Source: Streptomyces xiaopingdaonensis (GTDB lineage Bacteria; Actinomycetota; Actinomycetes; Streptomycetales; Streptomycetaceae). Taken from it: a stretch of 64,000 nt of DNA. The notes beneath the pieces were generated by a model. That model was given only the letters and a program-made list of their open reading frames with translations. It ran no database searches and had not been told where the DNA came from. The stretch spans positions 20,127 through 84,126 of the forward strand of contig NZ_AJTQ01000356.1 in the NCBI RefSeq assembly GCF_000262345.1, given 5' to 3'. Each line of letters starts with the position of its first letter. The first letter of the stretch is position 1. Position numbers and translations under genes: made by a program. Of this stretch, positions 54,720-62,827 are shown one piece after another.

Positions 54720-55316
54720 GTGTCCCATGCAGTGCAACAGCAGACGAACTCCGAGTCCGACGAGTCCCCCGCGGGGGACGGTCGGGGCTCGGCGGCGATA
54801 CCCCATCCTGAAGGGGTGAGCGATGAGCAGTTCCGGGCCGCGATGGCGCGGCTCGCCGCCGGCGTCGTGCTGGCCACGGCGCACGACCCGGAGGAGGGGA
54901 CCTCGGGCAGCGACGTCGGCATGACCGCGACGGCGTTCCTCTCCGTCTCCCTCGAACCGCCGCTGGTCCTCGTCAGCCTGCGCACGGACTCCCGGATGGA
55001 CGAGCTGCTCGAACGCCAGGACCACTGGGCCGTCTCGCTCCTCACCGACGAGCAGCGCCAGGTCGCCGGCCGCTTCGCCATGAAGGGGCGCCTCAGCGAC
55101 CGCCTCCTCTTCCGCGAACTCCCCCACACGGTCGGGGAGATGAGCGGCGCCCCGCTCGTCGACGGCGCGCTCGCCGCCGTGGAGTGCCGCACCGAGCAGC
55201 GCGTGCACGCGGGAGACCACACGCTCGTCGTCGGCCGCGTCCTCGCCACCCGCCTCGGGCAGGAGGACCGCTCCCCGCTCGTGTACTACCGCAGCAACTA
55301 CCGGGCGCTCGGGTAG
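54720..55316 (+). CDS. Flavin reductase-like (FMN-binding split barrel) protein
   Basis: 198 residues from GTG 54720. The flavin-reductase domain starts near FRAAMARLAAGVVLATA, with GMTATAFLSVSLEPPLVLVSLRTDSRM, WAVSLLTDEQRQVAGRFA and HTLVVGRVL; it typically reduces FMN with NAD(P)H for a monooxygenase partner. TAGCGT (54707-54712) ends 7 bases before GTG 54720, so I choose this leaderless start over ATG 54690 or GTG 54816. The first 40 residues are variable. It is divergent from cdgB. Confidence 0.85.
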   Translation: MSHAVQQQTNSESDESPAGDGRGSAAIPHPEGVSDEQFRAAMARLAAGVVLATAHDPEEGTSGSDVGMTATAFLSVSLEPPLVLVSLRTDSRMDELLERQDHWAVSLLTDEQRQVAGRFAMKGRLSDRLLFRELPHTVGEMSGAPLVDGALAAVECRTEQRVHAGDHTLVVGRVLATRLGQEDRSPLVYYRSNYRALG

Positions 55317-55329
55317 CGGGGCCCGGCGC

Positions 55330-55764
55330 TCAGTCCCAGCCACCGCCCCTGGAGCGGCCGCGTTTGAGGTCGCCCCGGCGCTTCTTCTCCTGCAGGCGGC
55401 GCTCGTTGACGCGGCGGGGCGTGCGCTTCCTCCGGCGGGGTGGTGGCGGTGGCGCCGTCGCCTCGGCGAGGAGCGCGGCCATGCGGACGGCGGCGGTCTC
55501 GCGGTTGCGCCACTGCGAGCGGTGCTGGTCGGCGCGGACGACGAGGACGCCGTCCTCCGTCAGCCGGTCGGCGAGGCGCTCCAGCGCCCGCTCCTTCCAT
55601 ACCGGAGGCAGGGCCTCGGTGCGCGCCAGCGGGAAGCGGAGCTCGACGCGGGTATCGGCGGTGTTGACGTGCTGGCCGCCCGGCCCCGAGGAGCGCGAGA
55701 AGCGCCAGTTCAGCTCCGACTCGGGGAGCACCACCGAGCCTCGTATGACATACGGCCCTGACAT
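55330..55764 (-). CDS. arfB: ArfB/ICT1-type alternative ribosome-rescue hydrolase
   Basis: A protein of 144 residues from ATG 55764. The release-factor catalytic loop GGQ is present in [20 protein letters not shown], and the protein ends in a strongly basic tail ([31 protein letters not shown]), the part which in ArfB enters the empty mRNA channel of stalled ribosomes. It lacks the stop-codon recognition domain of RF1/RF2. Its stop lies 13 bases from the convergent flavin-reductase stop. Confidence 0.92.
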   Translation of the reverse strand: MSGPYVIRGSVVLPESELNWRFSRSSGPGGQHVNTADTRVELRFPLARTEALPPVWKERALERLADRLTEDGVLVVRADQHRSQWRNRETAAVRMAALLAEATAPPPPPRRRKRTPRRVNERRLQEKKRRGDLKRGRSRGGGWD

Positions 55765-55979
55765 GCGTCCATGGTCCCGCTCCGGCGTGCGTCCGTCATC
55801 CGCATTTGCGCGCGACCCCGGGCGGCTCGCCGACAACGGCGCGTAAAGAACGCAAAGATTCTGGAACCCGTCGCCGCCCGGGGGGCGTTGAGGAGGACAG
55901 GGCGGCGTTCCGCCGGTGCGCCTCCCTCGACCCTCGATCCCGGAGACTCCGGGCAAGCGAACTGACAGAAGGGCACCCC

Positions 55980-56555
55980 ATGGCTGTAAGCCTGTCCAAG
56001 GGCGGCAACGTCTCGCTCACCAAGGAGGCACCGGGCCTGGGCGCCGTCACGGTCGGCCTCGGCTGGGACGTGCGCACCACCACGGGTACCGACTTCGACC
56101 TCGACGCGAGCGCCATCGCCGTCAACGAGGCCGGCAAGGTCTACTCGGACCAGCACTTCGTCTTCTTCAACAACACGGCAACACCGGACCAGACCATCGT
56201 GCACACCGGCGACAACGTCACCGGTGAGGGCGAGGGCGACGACGAGCAGATCAACATCAACCTCGCCTCCCTCCCCGCCGAGGTGGACAAGATCGTCTTC
56301 CCGGTGTCGATCTACGACGCCGAGTCGCGCAGCCAGAATTTCGGCCAGGTGCGGAACGCCTTCATCCGGATCATCAACCAGGCCGACCAGTCCGAGATCG
56401 CCCGCTACGACCTCTCGGAGGACGCGGCGACGGAGACGGCGATGGTCTTCGGCGAGATGTACCGGCACGGCGAGGAGTGGAAGTTCCGCGCCGTCGGCCA
56501 GGGCTACGCCTCCGGGCTCACCGGCATCGCGCAGGACTTCGGCGTCAACGTCTGA
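55980..56555 (+). CDS. terD: TerD-family protein
   Basis: A protein of 191 residues, exactly TerD length. It begins [20 protein letters not shown], then [26 protein letters not shown] and [27 protein letters not shown], with the acidic calcium-binding residues ([17 protein letters not shown]). TerD proteins bind calcium and act in tellurite, phage and stress responses; in Streptomyces TDD proteins affect differentiation. A single copy without terZABC neighbours, as is common in this genus. AGAAGGG precedes the ATG. Confidence 0.96.
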   Translation: MAVSLSKGGNVSLTKEAPGLGAVTVGLGWDVRTTTGTDFDLDASAIAVNEAGKVYSDQHFVFFNNTATPDQTIVHTGDNVTGEGEGDDEQININLASLPAEVDKIVFPVSIYDAESRSQNFGQVRNAFIRIINQADQSEIARYDLSEDAATETAMVFGEMYRHGEEWKFRAVGQGYASGLTGIAQDFGVNV

Positions 56556-56650
56556 CGTGCGCCGCGCCGGCCGGCCCACTGCGCCACGGGTCGGCCGGCG
56601 CCCGCGGTCCCGATGTCCCTTCGGGCCGTCCGCCGTGAAACCATCCCCCG

Positions 56651-57142
56651 GTGCTCGACATCGGCTACTCGCTCTCGCCCCGCTTCCCGGACCCGCCGCA
56701 GACGGACTACGCCGCAGCCGACGTCCGCACCCTCCGCCACGACCTCTTCTGCGGCGACGTCCACCTCGCCGGCACGGAGGCAGAACTCTCCACAGCCTGG
56801 GGATGGGTGCCGGTCCTCGACTTCGCGTGGGCCCTCAGCGACATCGTGGAAGAGCTCGACCGCGACCGGCGCGGCAGCCGTGCCCCCGGCCCCTACGAAG
56901 CGGAGCTCGACTTCACCGAGTCGGCTGACCGCATGCGGTTCGTACGCCGCTTCGGAACAGTCGAGATCACTGCCGACTGGGCCGCGAGGACGGCGCCGCC
57001 GCTCGTCGTCTCCCACTCGGTGCTCCGCCGGGAGGCCCGCGACTTCCTCCACGACCTCGTCGCCGACCTCACCGACATGCACGAGGGGCTCGACCACAAC
57101 CCCTCCGTCCTCGGCCTCCTCGCCCGCCGGCCACGGGTGTGA
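56651..57142 (+). CDS. Hypothetical protein (163 aa)
   Basis: The protein begins MLDIGYSLSPRFPDPPQTDYAAADVRTLRHDLFCGDVHL and has a strand-rich middle (ELDFTESADRMRFVRRFGTVEITADW) and helical end. The pattern suggests a small immunity- or Imm-like alpha/beta protein, but I cannot name a family. The start is GTG 56651. The gene is 95 bases after terD and may be independent. Confidence 0.65.
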   Translation: MLDIGYSLSPRFPDPPQTDYAAADVRTLRHDLFCGDVHLAGTEAELSTAWGWVPVLDFAWALSDIVEELDRDRRGSRAPGPYEAELDFTESADRMRFVRRFGTVEITADWAARTAPPLVVSHSVLRREARDFLHDLVADLTDMHEGLDHNPSVLGLLARRPRV

Positions 57143-57212
57143 CCCACACCCGAATCGCGAGGTCCGCGCCGCGTTCCTACGCTGGACGCAGAGCTCGAGG
57201 AAGGTGGACGCG

Positions 57213-57503
57213 ATGGGCGAGCCGCAGAACGACCCGGTGGCCGACGAACGCGAGCACCGGGCCCAGACAGAGATCCTCGGCAGAGTCCAGCAGCTCGTCG
57301 AGGACGAGCACCGGCTCCGCGCCCGACTCTCCGAGGGAGAGCTGAGCAGCGACGAGGAGAACGCCGCCCTCGCCGACGTGGAACGGGAGTTGGACCAGTG
57401 CTGGGACCTGCTCCGCCAGCGCCGGGCCGCTCAGGAGGCGGGCGAGGACCCGTCCCGTGCACGCGTACGCCCGCAGTCGGAGGTCGAGGGGTACCTCTCC
57501 TGA
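57213..57503 (+). CDS. DUF2630 family protein
   Basis: A protein of 96 residues from ATG 57213. The core ILGRVQQLVEDEHRLRARL, then LDQCWDLLRQRRAAQEAGEDP and RPQSEVEGYL is the DUF2630 signature. It is mostly helical and charged. GAGGAAGGTGGA lies before the ATG, and a -10-like TACGCT is further upstream. No function is known for the family. Confidence 0.9.
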   Translation: MGEPQNDPVADEREHRAQTEILGRVQQLVEDEHRLRARLSEGELSSDEENAALADVERELDQCWDLLRQRRAAQEAGEDPSRARVRPQSEVEGYLS

Positions 57504-57785
57504 GGCCGACCGCCTCCGAGAGGGACCTTCGACGAGGACGCGTCAGGCCACCGGCTCACCTCGCGCCGCCTCCCGTGGTGCGGCGCCGCGTCGGATGGGC
57601 GGAGCGCGTGTCCCGTGCGAGGCGGCGTGCGCTCGGCGGCCTCGGCTGTCGGCATGCGCACGTCTCCGCTCCACTTTCGCGGTAAAGAGTGTTCGGGTCT
57701 GTCGGAAGAGCCCGGACAAGTCGCGATTCACGAACCGCCGCTCTTCCTCACACCCCAACCACCCACCCGCAGGGGCCGGTTGCTC

Positions 57786-58466
57786 CTACCCCTGCACCCG
57801 CAACCCGAGCTGGGCCGCGAGCACCGGCGCCAACTCCGTGAGCTGAACCGACGAGATCACCGCCCCCGAAAGGCGGTCGCTCCCCGAGGCGATGTCCAGC
57901 TCCACCGCTCCCCGCAGATCGACGTCCTGCAGCTCCGCGCCGGTCAGATCCGACCGTCGCAGCACGCAGCCGTCGAACGAGACCCTCCGCAACCGGGCCC
58001 CGGAAAAATCCGGTTCGACGAGGACGCATCCTTCGAAGGACACATCGGTCAACTCGGCCTGGCGCAGGTTGAGGAACTCGAGCTTGCCGCCGCGGATCAG
58101 CACCCGATCGAACGCGGCCCGCTGGAACTTGGTGCCGCCGAGCCGCGCGTCCCGCAGCTCCACGTCGCGGAGTTGCGCGCCGGCGAGGTCCGTGCCCACC
58201 CCGGAGACGGAGTCGAGGCGCGAGTCGAGGAAGCGGGCCCGCTCCAGCGCCGCCTCGTCGAGCCGGCAGCGGTAGAGGCCGCAGTCGAGGAACATCGTGC
58301 CGACGCCGGACTGCCCGCTCAGGTCCAGGTCCTCGAAGGCCACGCCGTCGTGATCGCCCTCGGGCCCCAACTCCCGTTCGCCGAAGGGGGAGAGCGGCGG
58401 AAGAGCCAACTCGGGCCTGCGGACGACCGGCATCTCTCGCTGCTGCCTCTGCACCATGCCCACCAT
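57786..58466 (-). CDS. Pentapeptide-repeat protein
   Basis: A protein of 226 residues from ATG 58466 (or 58457). From residue 45 on it consists of A(D/N)LxX-type repeats: VAFEDLDLSGQ, LDEAALERARFLDSRLD, GTDLAGAQLRDVELRDARLGGTKFQRAAFDRV, FLNLRQAELTDVSFEGCVLVEPDFSGARL, RRSDLTGAELQDVDLRGAVEL. Such proteins form a right-handed quadrilateral beta-helix; some mimic DNA and protect gyrase from quinolones, but most have no known role. It is divergent from the oxidoreductase gene. Confidence 0.92.
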   Translation of the reverse strand: MVGMVQRQQREMPVVRRPELALPPLSPFGERELGPEGDHDGVAFEDLDLSGQSGVGTMFLDCGLYRCRLDEAALERARFLDSRLDSVSGVGTDLAGAQLRDVELRDARLGGTKFQRAAFDRVLIRGGKLEFLNLRQAELTDVSFEGCVLVEPDFSGARLRRVSFDGCVLRRSDLTGAELQDVDLRGAVELDIASGSDRLSGAVISSVQLTELAPVLAAQLGLRVQG

Positions 58467-58567
58467 CCTGCCGCCCACCACTGACAGCGCTTCCGACGCT
58501 TTACCTGTACCGCACTTCAAGTTGCAGGATGACGTGACCGACACCGACCACACCACCGGAGACCGCC

Positions 58568-59554
58568 ATGCACGCCGTCCGCCTGCACGCTTTCGGCCCC
58601 GCGGAGAACCTCGTCCACGAGCAGGTGCCCGACCCGCCGCCGCCGGCGGACCACCTCCGCGTCGCCGTCGAGGCGGCCGGAGTCCACCTGCTCGACGCCG
58701 TCATCCGCCAGGGACGCGCCCTCGGCCCCTTCCCGCTCCCCGAACTGCCGACGGTCCCGGGGCGCGAGGTCGCGGGCACCGTCGACGCCGTCGGTCCCGG
58801 CGTCGACACCTCGCTCCTCGGCCGCCGCGTCGTCGCGCATCTGGGCCGCGCGCCCGGCGGCTACGCCGAACTCGCCGTCGTACCCGTCGAATCCGTCCAC
58901 TTCGTTCCCGAACCGCTCTCCGCGGCGCAGGCCGTCGCGATGATCGGCACGGGCCGCACCGTCATGACCGTCCTCGACGGCGTCGAACTCACCGCAGCCG
59001 ACACGGTCCTCGTCCTCGCCGCCGCTGGTGGGATGGGCGCGCTCCTCACCCAGTACGCACACCACCGCGGCGCCCGCACCGTCGCCGCCGCCGGCGGCCC
59101 GGAGAAGACCGCCCGCGCCCGCAGCCTCGGCGCCGATCTCGCCGTCGACTACAACCGCCCCGACTGGCCCGAGACCATCCGCACCGCTCTCGGCGCGCCC
59201 CGCCCCGTCACCCACCTCTTCGACGGCCCGGGCGGCGCACTCGCCCGCACCGCCACCACCCTGCTCGCCCCCTCCGCGATCCACCACGCGTACGGCGGCG
59301 CCTCCACCCTCGTCTCCCCGAACGCCGACGACGCCACCGCCGAGCAGGACGACACCGGCGACATCACCGTGCGCGGCCTCCCCGCGGCCCAAGTGCAGGA
59401 GCGCAAGCGCGAGTTCGAGGAGAAGTCCCTACGCCTCGCCACCGAGGGCGTCCTCACCCCGCTCGTCCACAGCTTCCCCCTGGCCGGGGCGGCGGCCGCC
59501 CACCGCGCGCTGGAGAGCCGGGGAACCGTGGGAAAGGTGGTACTGGTGCCCTGA
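58568..59554 (+). CDS. Zinc-less MDR oxidoreductase (NADPH:quinone reductase-like)
   Basis: A protein of 328 residues. N-terminal GroES-like domain (MHAVRLHAFGPAENLVHEQVPDPPP, LPTVPGREVAGTVDAVGPGV, LGRRVVAHLG) and a Rossmann domain with VLVLAAAGGMGALLTQYAHHRGARTVAAAGG. The Zn-binding cysteines of alcohol dehydrogenases are absent, as in quinone reductases. It reduces quinones or enones with NADPH; exact substrate unknown. The adjacent pentapeptide gene is divergent. Confidence 0.92.
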   Translation: MHAVRLHAFGPAENLVHEQVPDPPPPADHLRVAVEAAGVHLLDAVIRQGRALGPFPLPELPTVPGREVAGTVDAVGPGVDTSLLGRRVVAHLGRAPGGYAELAVVPVESVHFVPEPLSAAQAVAMIGTGRTVMTVLDGVELTAADTVLVLAAAGGMGALLTQYAHHRGARTVAAAGGPEKTARARSLGADLAVDYNRPDWPETIRTALGAPRPVTHLFDGPGGALARTATTLLAPSAIHHAYGGASTLVSPNADDATAEQDDTGDITVRGLPAAQVQERKREFEEKSLRLATEGVLTPLVHSFPLAGAAAAHRALESRGTVGKVVLVP

Positions 59555-59675
59555 GACGCCGGTTCCCCGGTCACCACCGATAGTCACAGAACCATCACTT
59601 CTCTCACGTACCCTCCACATCCCAACTCACCCAGCACTACGGTCACTCCACCCGAAACAGTCTTGGGGGGACGAG

Positions 59676-60191
59676 ATGACCAACCCGAACACCGGCCCGA
59701 TACCGCCGGCACCGAGACCGCCCGACACCCGCCCGCTCCACAAACGCGTCCTCGTATGGCTCGGCGGCTCCGCCCTGTTCCTCACGGGCCTGCTCATCGG
59801 GACCGCCGAAGACACCGGGCAACAGCCCGTCACCGACACGGCCAAGCCCGCAGCAACCGTCACCACCACCGCGACGCCCGAACCGGCCCCGACCGTCACC
59901 AGAACCGTCAAGGCCAAGCCGAAACCGGGCCCCACGGTCACCGTCACCGAACAGGCCCCCGCCGAGCCGGCCGGCACCGACGACGACAGCGCGGCCGCGG
60001 ACAACACCGACGAGGACACCACCGCCGAGAACAACACCGGCTCCTGCACGCTCGTCTCGAACTCGGGCAACTGCTACTCGGCAGGCCAGTACTGCCGCAA
60101 CAGCGACCACGGCGCCACGACCACCAACGCGGCCGGCAGAACGATCAAGTGCACGTACAGCTCCAACGCTTGGCGGTGGACTTATGCGTGA
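59676..60191 (+). CDS. Membrane-tethered small secreted domain with four cysteines
   Basis: A protein of 171 residues from ATG 59676 after GGGGGG. A short cytoplasmic Pro-rich start, one membrane helix (about 28-44), a long Thr/Pro/Glu linker with TVTVTE-type repeats, and a C-terminal domain CTLVSNSGNCYSAGQYCRNSDHG with a last cysteine in TIKCTYSSNAWRW. I have seen similar C-terminal domains at the end of Streptomyces exported proteins, but know no function. It is the last gene of the ordinary gene-dense part of the window. Confidence 0.78.
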   Translation: MTNPNTGPIPPAPRPPDTRPLHKRVLVWLGGSALFLTGLLIGTAEDTGQQPVTDTAKPAATVTTTATPEPAPTVTRTVKAKPKPGPTVTVTEQAPAEPAGTDDDSAAADNTDEDTTAENNTGSCTLVSNSGNCYSAGQYCRNSDHGATTTNAAGRTIKCTYSSNAWRWTYA

Positions 60192-60612
60192 GGGGCAGTG
60201 CTCATGTCGTCGCCGGACGGGCGACGGCTGCGTGTCACCGGGCTGCTGCTGACGTGACGACGGGCGTCCCTCCAGGGTCGCCACGTGCGCCGAGCGCTCG
60301 AGTCGCTGCAGCCTGTTGCGGCCAAGGGCGCGATCGATCCACCGCCGTCGAGAACCGCCGAGGCCCCGCGCCCGTCCGGGTACGAAGTCTTCCGTTCGTG
60401 AAGCCGTTCTCGAGTGCGGAGGACGGGTCGAAAGACATCGGCGGTTACCGGAGTTGCCGTACCGCGTGCACAGCAATCCAGCTCTGTCGCCTGTAGGTCC
60501 ATGCCCCCTGTTGTGCGCCGTCCGCGCCCTCGATGCGCTCTTCCAGGGCGCCTCGTCCCATTGCACGGTTGCAGTCGAGGACTGGCCTGCACCGCTGAGG
60601 AGGGGACAGCGC
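60192..60612. other. Low-density region before the accessory segment
   Basis: About 421 bases without a plausible gene. Frames are short or lack a start and ribosome site. This marks the change from gene-dense chromosome to an accessory segment. Confidence 0.5.
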
Positions 60613-61197
60613 ATGGGCTCAGTGAGCCAGTGGGCGAAGGACACCTTCGGCGAACTCGCAGGCGAGCTCGCCGACATCATCCCAGCCTGTCTCATACGCG
60701 CCCATGACCGCGCACGAGACGGCCATCAGGCGGTTCGCACCCGGACCCTTGAGGCATACGGCAATGGCCTGTACGCCGCGCAGTACGAGGAGTTGGCCCA
60801 AGGAGTCGCCCCCTACGGCGAACCGCTGCGCCTCCGTGGCCGCACCGTCATGCTGGTGAAGGGCCGCTTGCTCTACCCACTGTGCTACGACAAGCGGGAT
60901 GTGCCTGTGACGACCGCCCGCCTTCGCAACTCGTACGGACTCCGTGCGGAGTTGATCCGGGAGTACGGCCCCAGCCCCATGCAACCTGAACTCGACCTTG
61001 GCCTGGAGGAGCCTGAAGAGTCCAAGACCATCCCGGAGCTGCTGAGGCGTCCCGACGTCGAGGGTCTCGTCCTCCTGCCCTACGCCTGCTCAATGGAACG
61101 AGGAGTGATGCGAGCAGAGTGGGGCACCGCCGAACTCCCACATGGCAGCCGGGAACTGGTCTGGCACCTGCACGACCCCCTGTTGCCCAACCGCTAG
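60613..61197 (+). CDS. Hypothetical protein in accessory segment (194 aa)
   Basis: A protein from ATG 60613 with AGGAGGGGAC in front. It begins MGSVSQWAKDTFGELAGELA, has a basic first half (ARDGHQAVRTRTLEAYGNGLYAAQYEEL), then strand-like GRTVMLVKGRLLYPLCYDKRD, and a C-terminal WGTAELPHGSRELVWHLHDPLL. It could be a small cytosolic partner protein (for example of a peptidase or HTH pair), but no neighbour supports that. Codon use is still high-GC, though lower than the core. No family recognised. Confidence 0.65.
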   Translation: MGSVSQWAKDTFGELAGELADIIPACLIRAHDRARDGHQAVRTRTLEAYGNGLYAAQYEELAQGVAPYGEPLRLRGRTVMLVKGRLLYPLCYDKRDVPVTTARLRNSYGLRAELIREYGPSPMQPELDLGLEEPEESKTIPELLRRPDVEGLVLLPYACSMERGVMRAEWGTAELPHGSRELVWHLHDPLLPNR

Positions 61198-61379
61198 CGT
61201 TTCGGGAACCGAGCCTGGGAGTCGCGGGCGGCCGAAGGTTGTCCCGTATTTGACGTGTAGCTGTGCGCGGCCGGTGGGCGACTGGTCAGTGGCGAACTGC
61301 AGAGGCTGTACCAGAACGACGGGTCTCCGACCGAGATCTGCGCCGCCCGCCCCCGACAGGTGCCAGTGGTCCGAAATCT

Positions 61380-61622
61380 CAGAACCTCACCCGGGCCTTC
61401 GCCGTGCACACGATCCCGCTCCGGAACACCCGGTACACCACCAGCTCGCTGCTGGTCGCCATGAAGGTGCACCGCAAGGTGGCGCAACCGGTCTTGCTGC
61501 ACTCCAAGTTCACGATGACCTTCGACGTGTACTCGGAGGCGGGTGACGAGGAGATCCGCGAGTCGTACAAGGCCTCTCCAGCGGCTTCGGCCAGAGTCCC
61601 GGAGAGTCATAGAGGTCTGTAG
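61380..61622 (+). pseudogene. C-terminal remnant of a tyrosine recombinase (integrase)
   Basis: An open frame ending at the TAG at 61620-61622 reads NLTRAFAVHTIPLRNTRYTT, then SSLLVAMKVHRKVAQPVLLHSK and FTMTFDVYSEAGDEEIRES. This follows the last part of actinobacterial integrases: the (H)xTRHTxxSLL box carrying the second Arg, the HSxxxMT box and the DVYxE box carrying the nucleophilic Tyr. The first box is degraded (NTRYT in place of the usual DTRHT) and the N-terminal 300 or so residues are missing. I conclude that it is a dead fragment. Confidence 0.65.
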
Positions 61623-61920
61623 CGGCCTTGGCGGTTGCCGTAGGCACCGCGTCGCGTGTGGCTCCGTTCCCCGCGGCCGGGCACGGGACCCTCGCGCGCG
61701 AGGGTCCGCACAGGAACAGCCCGCCCCTCCACCTCCCTTGCCGCCCCTCAAGCGTTTCGACAACCCGCCCCGAGCTGCCACTTCGAGGGGGTTGCGCGGC
61801 TAACCCTCCACTGTCACATCCTCAGCACGTCCATCGGGGCCCCTGCACAGACCCGCAGGATTCACCCCACGAATACGTGCGTGGCGTCGTCTCACGCACT
61901 CGACACAGGAGGAAAACCGG
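61623..61920. other. Non-coding segment after the integrase remnant
   Basis: About 300 bases without a credible gene. It begins with GGCGGTTGCCGTA, a weak match to the repeats at 62209 and 62396. The last 20 bases carry the strong AGGAGGAAAA ribosome site of the next small gene. Confidence 0.45.
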
Positions 61921-62073
61921 ATGGGCGAACGCTCGGACGTACACGAGGCCATGACTGCCGCGACAGCGGCAGGTCTCGCGCTGGTTGTCACCGTGCCCAA
62001 TCCCGCGCTCGTCGCGCCGCTCACACTCGCAGCCACTGTGGCAATGGTGGTGCTCACCACTCTGCGGAGGTGA
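61921..62073 (+). CDS. Small hydrophobic protein (50 aa)
   Basis: ATG 61921 to TGA 62073 encodes MGERSDVHEAMTAATAAGLA followed by two hydrophobic stretches (about 11-27 and 30-47) and ends TTLRR. The ribosome site AGGAGGAAAA at about 9 bases is among the best in the window, and a strong hairpin follows 45 bases past the stop. Both support a real gene. Size and shape resemble small membrane proteins of mobile elements (spread or holin-like), but no family can be named. Confidence 0.65.
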   Translation: MGERSDVHEAMTAATAAGLALVVTVPNPALVAPLTLAATVAMVVLTTLRR

Positions 62074-62117
62074 CGCCTCAGCCCTTCTCCGGCTGCGCCG
62101 TCGACTGTCACATATGA

Positions 62118-62153
62118 GGGGCCGCCTCGCCCGCAAGCGGACGAGGCGGCCCC
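62118..62153 (+). terminator. Strong hairpin terminator after the small hydrophobic gene
   Basis: GGGGCCGCCTCG (62118-62129) pairs perfectly with CGAGGCGGCCCC (62142-62153); the loop itself can close as CCGC-aa-GCGG. It starts 45 bases past the stop codon. Confidence 0.8.
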
Positions 62154-62208
62154 ATAGACAGCGAAGTGAGCAGCCCGACGAGCTGTAGCGGTCGGTAAGG
62201 ATCACCCC

Positions 62209-62411
62209 GGTTGCTGTACATCGCCACAGAGGCCCCATTCCAAAGTTCTGGTATGGGCCTCCAACCCGCAGAGCCGCCTGTCAAAGTCGAACCGACGACC
62301 TTCTGTTTACAAGCTGGAGATGGATGGGGCGGTGGAGGTCATACCGGCTGCTGCGGGGCGCGGGAGAGGCGGCGCCAGACGCCAACGGTCGCCGGGGTTG
62401 CTGTACTTCGC
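62209..62411 (+). repeat. Pair of 16-base direct repeats flanking the tRNA fragment
   Basis: GGTTGCTGTACATCGC (62209-62224) and GGTTGCTGTACTTCGC (62396-62411) differ by one base. The second copy is followed by another CTGCTGTAC. They bracket the tRNA-Thr fragment at 62271-62313 and could be recombinase arm sites or parts of a decayed repeat element. Confidence 0.5.
62271..62313 (-). repeat. 3' fragment of a tRNA-Thr(UGU) gene, probable attachment site
   Basis: On the minus strand 43 bases read from the anticodon loop to the acceptor end: CTTGTAA (anticodon TGT), ACAGA, AGGTC, the T-arm GTCGG-TTCGACT-TTGAC and the acceptor half AGGCGGC followed by TC. The bases before the anticodon loop cannot pair as an anticodon stem and no 5' half exists, so it is not a gene. 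A sharp edge at the anticodon loop is the usual outcome of tRNA-targeting integration. Two G-U pairs in the T stem suggest age. Confidence 0.65.
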
Positions 62412-62603
62412 TGCTGTACCGCAACGGCCCGCCTGGACCTCGGCCACAGACAGCCCGCCACGACGGCGGTAGCGCCGGAGGACCAGGCGCGCGTGTGGCT
62501 CACCGCACCGGCCACCGGCATAGCCACGCTACCGAGCTGCTTGATTCTCGTAAGACTTGCAAGGAGGACTCTGGACGTCGGTTTCACACGCAAGAGCCGG
62601 TCG

Positions 62604-62711
62604 TTGTCAGCGTGGACGGCTACCGTAGCTCTACGACCGCGCTGAGCCGAGGAGGGACTTTTGACGGACAACATCGTCGGACGAGGGTGCGCCACTACCT
62701 TAATTTCTTGA
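62604..62711 (+). other. Promoter, ribosome site and 16-codon frame cut short at an AT-rich junction
   Basis: TTGTCA (62604-62609) and TAGCTC (62626-62631), 16 bases apart, form a plausible promoter. GGAGGG at 62651-62656 precedes a TTG start at 62661; the frame reads LTDNIVGRGCATTLIS and stops at 62709-62711. GC content falls sharply at about 62697, inside this frame. It looks like the 5' end of a gene truncated by insertion of the AT-richer segment, but a genuine leader peptide is also possible. Confidence 0.45.
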
Positions 62712-62735
62712 TACGCAATAATTGAAAACTATACT
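62708..62735 (+). promoter_or_regulatory. Sigma-70-type promoter of the terminal island gene
   Basis: TTGATA (62708-62713), 16 bases, TATACT (62730-62735): close to the general bacterial consensus and unusually AT-rich for this genome. The start codon of the next gene lies about 90 bases downstream. Confidence 0.6.
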
Positions 62736-62827
62736 ACCCTCCCCTGCTGGGCTGGGGTTTCACTCATGGGGGCTCACATATATTGGTTAGCCTGTCGCTG
62801 GCCTCTTATTTTTGACCGGAGGGGTTC

